Below are positions 56,047 through 57,741 of a stretch of 57,741 bases of DNA, piece by piece (the stretch's first letter is position 1; each line of letters begins with the position of its first letter). The translations under genes were made by a program, and so were the position numbers. The notes under the pieces are model-generated. The model worked only from the letters and a program-made list of their open reading frames with translations, was not told the DNA's origin and did no database searches. The stretch is from a virus: positions 1 through 57,741 of IMG/VR virus record IMGVR_UViG_3300007351_000481; one strand, given 5' to 3'.

Positions 56047-57341
56047 TGGGTTTCTGGGCGCGACTGTTTCGCCGCGAGGTCAAGGCCAGCAAGGTCCAGG
56101 GGTTGCTGGCCGGCGGGACTTTTGGCGGGGCTACCTGGCCCGAGGCTCGCTATGACGTCTACGCCCGCGAAACCTACCTGACCAACGTCGTGGCCTTCCG
56201 CTGCATCGATGAAGTCAGCAAGGCCGTGGCTTCGGTGCCCTGGCTGTTGTACCGGCGGGCGTCGAACGGCGATCTCGAGGAGGCGCCGGATCACCCTTTA
56301 GTCTCCCTGCTGCGGCGGCCTAACCCTGACGACAGCCTGGCCTTTTTGATCCTGCGGGCCGTGGCCTTCCTGCTCATGGCCGGCAACGTCTATTTCGAGC
56401 GCGTGTCGCCGTCCACGGGCGCCAACGCCGGCGTGCCCAAGGAGCTTTACGTGCTGCGGCCCGATCGGGTTTCGGTGCTCATTCGCGAGGATGGCCCCCT
56501 GGCCGGCTCGGTTAAGGGTTTCGAGTACTTGGTCAACGGTCAAAAGCGCACATGGGAAACAGACCCGGTCACCGGCCGCTGCGACGTCTTGCAACTAAAA
56601 ACCTTTCATCCCCTGGACGACTGGTACGGCGCGGCCGCGACCCAGTCCGGCGCTCGCGAAATCGACACGGCCAACCAGGCCGCCGAGTGGAACAAGGCCC
56701 TGCTCCAAAACCACGGCCGCCCGGGCATGGTCATCCTGTATAAACAGGAACTGACCGACGATCAGTTCGATCAGCTCGAACGCATGCTCCGGGAAAACCA
56801 CGCCGGGCCGGACAATGCCGGCCAGAATCTCATTTTGTGGGGGGAAGGCGTCGAGGTCAAGCCTTACAACTGGTCGCCGGCCGAACTGGACTACGTCGAG
56901 GGCGGCCGGGAAATGGCCCGGCGCATCTGCCTGGCCTACGGCGTGCCGTCCTTGCTGCTCGGGCTGCCCGGCGACAACACCTACGCCAACTACAAGGAAG
57001 CCCGGCAGGCCTTTTGGGAGACCACGGTTTTTTGGTGGTTGAATTTTCTGCGCGGTGAGTGGAACAACTGGTTTTTCGGCGACGGCTGCGACGGCTATTT
57101 CCTGGACTACGTCCTGGACGACGTGCCGGCCCTGTCGCCCAAGCGCGACGCCTTGTGGGAGCGGGCCCGGACGGCCGACTTTCTGACCGTCAACGAACGC
57201 CGCGAAATGGTCGGCTACGAAGCCATAGACGGCGGGGACGTCATCCTGGTCCAGGCCACCCAGGCGCCTTTGTCTTCGGTGGCCGGCGCGGTTGATTTGA
57301 ACGAGGGACAGAATGATGGCGGCGAGTATGCCGATGAATGA
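56046..57341 (+). CDS. portal protein, HK97 gp3 family
   Basis: 431 residues from ATG 56046 (TGATG overlap). Family blocks: VAFRCIDEVSKAVASVPWLL, HPLVSLLRRPNP, LLMAGNVYFER, DVLQLKTFHPLDDWYGAAA, VPSLLLGLPGDNTYANYKEA and ERREMVGYEAIDGGD. It forms the DNA entry ring and binds TerL. Confidence 0.93.
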   Translation: MGFWARLFRREVKASKVQGLLAGGTFGGATWPEARYDVYARETYLTNVVAFRCIDEVSKAVASVPWLLYRRASNGDLEEAPDHPLVSLLRRPNPDDSLAFLILRAVAFLLMAGNVYFERVSPSTGANAGVPKELYVLRPDRVSVLIREDGPLAGSVKGFEYLVNGQKRTWETDPVTGRCDVLQLKTFHPLDDWYGAAATQSGAREIDTANQAAEWNKALLQNHGRPGMVILYKQELTDDQFDQLERMLRENHAGPDNAGQNLILWGEGVEVKPYNWSPAELDYVEGGREMARRICLAYGVPSLLLGLPGDNTYANYKEARQAFWETTVFWWLNFLRGEWNNWFFGDGCDGYFLDYVLDDVPALSPKRDALWERARTADFLTVNERREMVGYEAIDGGDVILVQATQAPLSSVAGAVDLNEGQNDGGEYADE

Positions 57342-57732
57342 AGCCCGAACGATTCCCGATCTGGGCCGGCAAATGCACGTGGCCGTCTTTATCGTCGAGG
57401 GCCTCCTGAGTCAGGTCAAAGCCGCCCGGCTGGTCAAGGCGGTCATGGAGCGAATCAATATGAACGCCGGCGGGCCGCCCGCGGCCTGGACCTTTCCGGT
57501 CAATGGACGGGGCGGCGTCGGCTTTACCTTTGTCCAGCCCATCACCGAGTCGTTCATCGTCGTGGACGCCTGGCGCGACAGGAAAACCTTTTACCTGTTT
57601 ATCGCCTCTTGCCTGGAATTCGATTCGGACCGGGTGCGGACCATGCTGGTCGAACTGGCCGCCGAGTACGGCTTGGGCCGGATCGCCCTGGTTAAGACCC
57701 GGATCGGCGAGGAGGACTTCGAGCGGTGCTGA
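57313..57732 (+). CDS. S-adenosylmethionine decarboxylase-like pyruvoyl enzyme homologue
   Basis: 139 residues, GAGGGA site, overlapping the portal end by 29 bases. Its fold pattern follows bacterial AdoMetDC: GRQMHVAVFIVEG, GGVGFTFVQPITESFIVVDA, then FYLFIASCLEFDSD. The self-cleavage pair Glu79-Ser80 and Cys100 are spaced exactly as in T. maritima (Ser63, Cys83), but the processing Ser55 is Thr72 and His68 is Asp85. Homologues of this family can act as ornithine or arginine decarboxylases. Substrate and even activity are uncertain. Confidence 0.55.
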   Translation: MMAASMPMNEARTIPDLGRQMHVAVFIVEGLLSQVKAARLVKAVMERINMNAGGPPAAWTFPVNGRGGVGFTFVQPITESFIVVDAWRDRKTFYLFIASCLEFDSDRVRTMLVELAAEYGLGRIALVKTRIGEEDFERC

Positions 57733-57741
57733 TCAACCCTC
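57643..57741 (+). repeat. terminal repeat, identical to bases 1-99
   Basis: The last 99 bases equal the first 99. This is the overlap left by assembly of a circular molecule, or a circularly permuted genome, so features at both ends belong together. It is not a biological long terminal repeat as far as the sequence shows. Confidence 0.9.

Overview
This window is a complete temperate bacteriophage genome. Bases 1-99 are repeated exactly at 57643-57741, so the contig closes on itself and the unique circle is about 57.64 kb. The virion genes describe a myovirus: an HK97-type head (TerS, TerL, portal, MuF-like head protein, prohead protease, major capsid protein), HK97-type head-tail connectors, and a Mu-type contractile tail and baseplate. 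The base composition is GC-rich and typical of a high-GC Gram-negative host. An attP core matching the 3' half of a bacterial tRNA-Pro(UGG), a Maf-like flagellin glycosyltransferase and type I-C-like CRISPR repeat units hint at a flagellated host such as a Desulfobacterota species, but this host call is inference only.

Layout, starting at the replication end. From 52.1 to 52.6 kb there is an origin-like region: a long GC-alternating inverted repeat flanked by 13 copies of a TAAACCGG-type iteron in opposite orientations. The packaging and head genes follow (52.6-57.7 kb, continuing at 1-5.9 kb), then connectors (5.9-8.1 kb), tail sheath, tube, chaperone and tape measure (8.1-12.9 kb), baseplate (12.9-18.6 kb), tail fibre-type proteins (18.6-20.2 kb) and lysis genes (20.2-21.7 kb). 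All of these are on the plus strand, mostly with overlapping stop and start codons. Two low-GC accessory genes (an HNH nuclease and an unknown protein) come next.

From 23.2 to 31.7 kb a minus-strand operon with its own promoter encodes a nonulosonic-acid (legionaminate/pseudaminate-type) sugar pathway: cytidylyltransferase, Gfo/Idh oxidoreductase, DegT aminotransferase, NeuB-type synthase, a small accessory protein, a PseB-type dehydratase, a GNAT acetyltransferase and a 915-residue Maf/DUF115 glycosyltransferase with a repeat-rich tail. It looks like a lysogenic-conversion cassette acting on the host flagellin or surface. The attP site and integrase follow (31.8-33.2 kb). After them comes a low-GC accessory block (33.2-37.7 kb) with a DUF2335 membrane protein, a secreted nuclease, three zinc-ribbon membrane proteins, a truncated DNA methyltransferase and a NYN-domain protein.

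The genetic switch lies at 37.9-39.8 kb (S24-type repressor on minus, Cro and a CII-like regulator on plus). The early region (39.8-52.1 kb) holds a Cas4/AddB-like nuclease, a RecD2-like helicase split into two overlapping genes, a duplicated promoter-leader-antirepressor cassette, a ParB-like protein and a large primase-helicase.

The least ordinary feature is a family of seven dispersed 27-33-base elements that resemble single type I-C CRISPR repeats. They sit at or just after gene ends, with no spacer array and no cas operon. Other points of interest are a MuF head protein fused to a zincin-like peptidase domain, an AdoMet-decarboxylase-like protein beside the portal, and a truncated second repressor end next to one of the CRISPR-like repeats.
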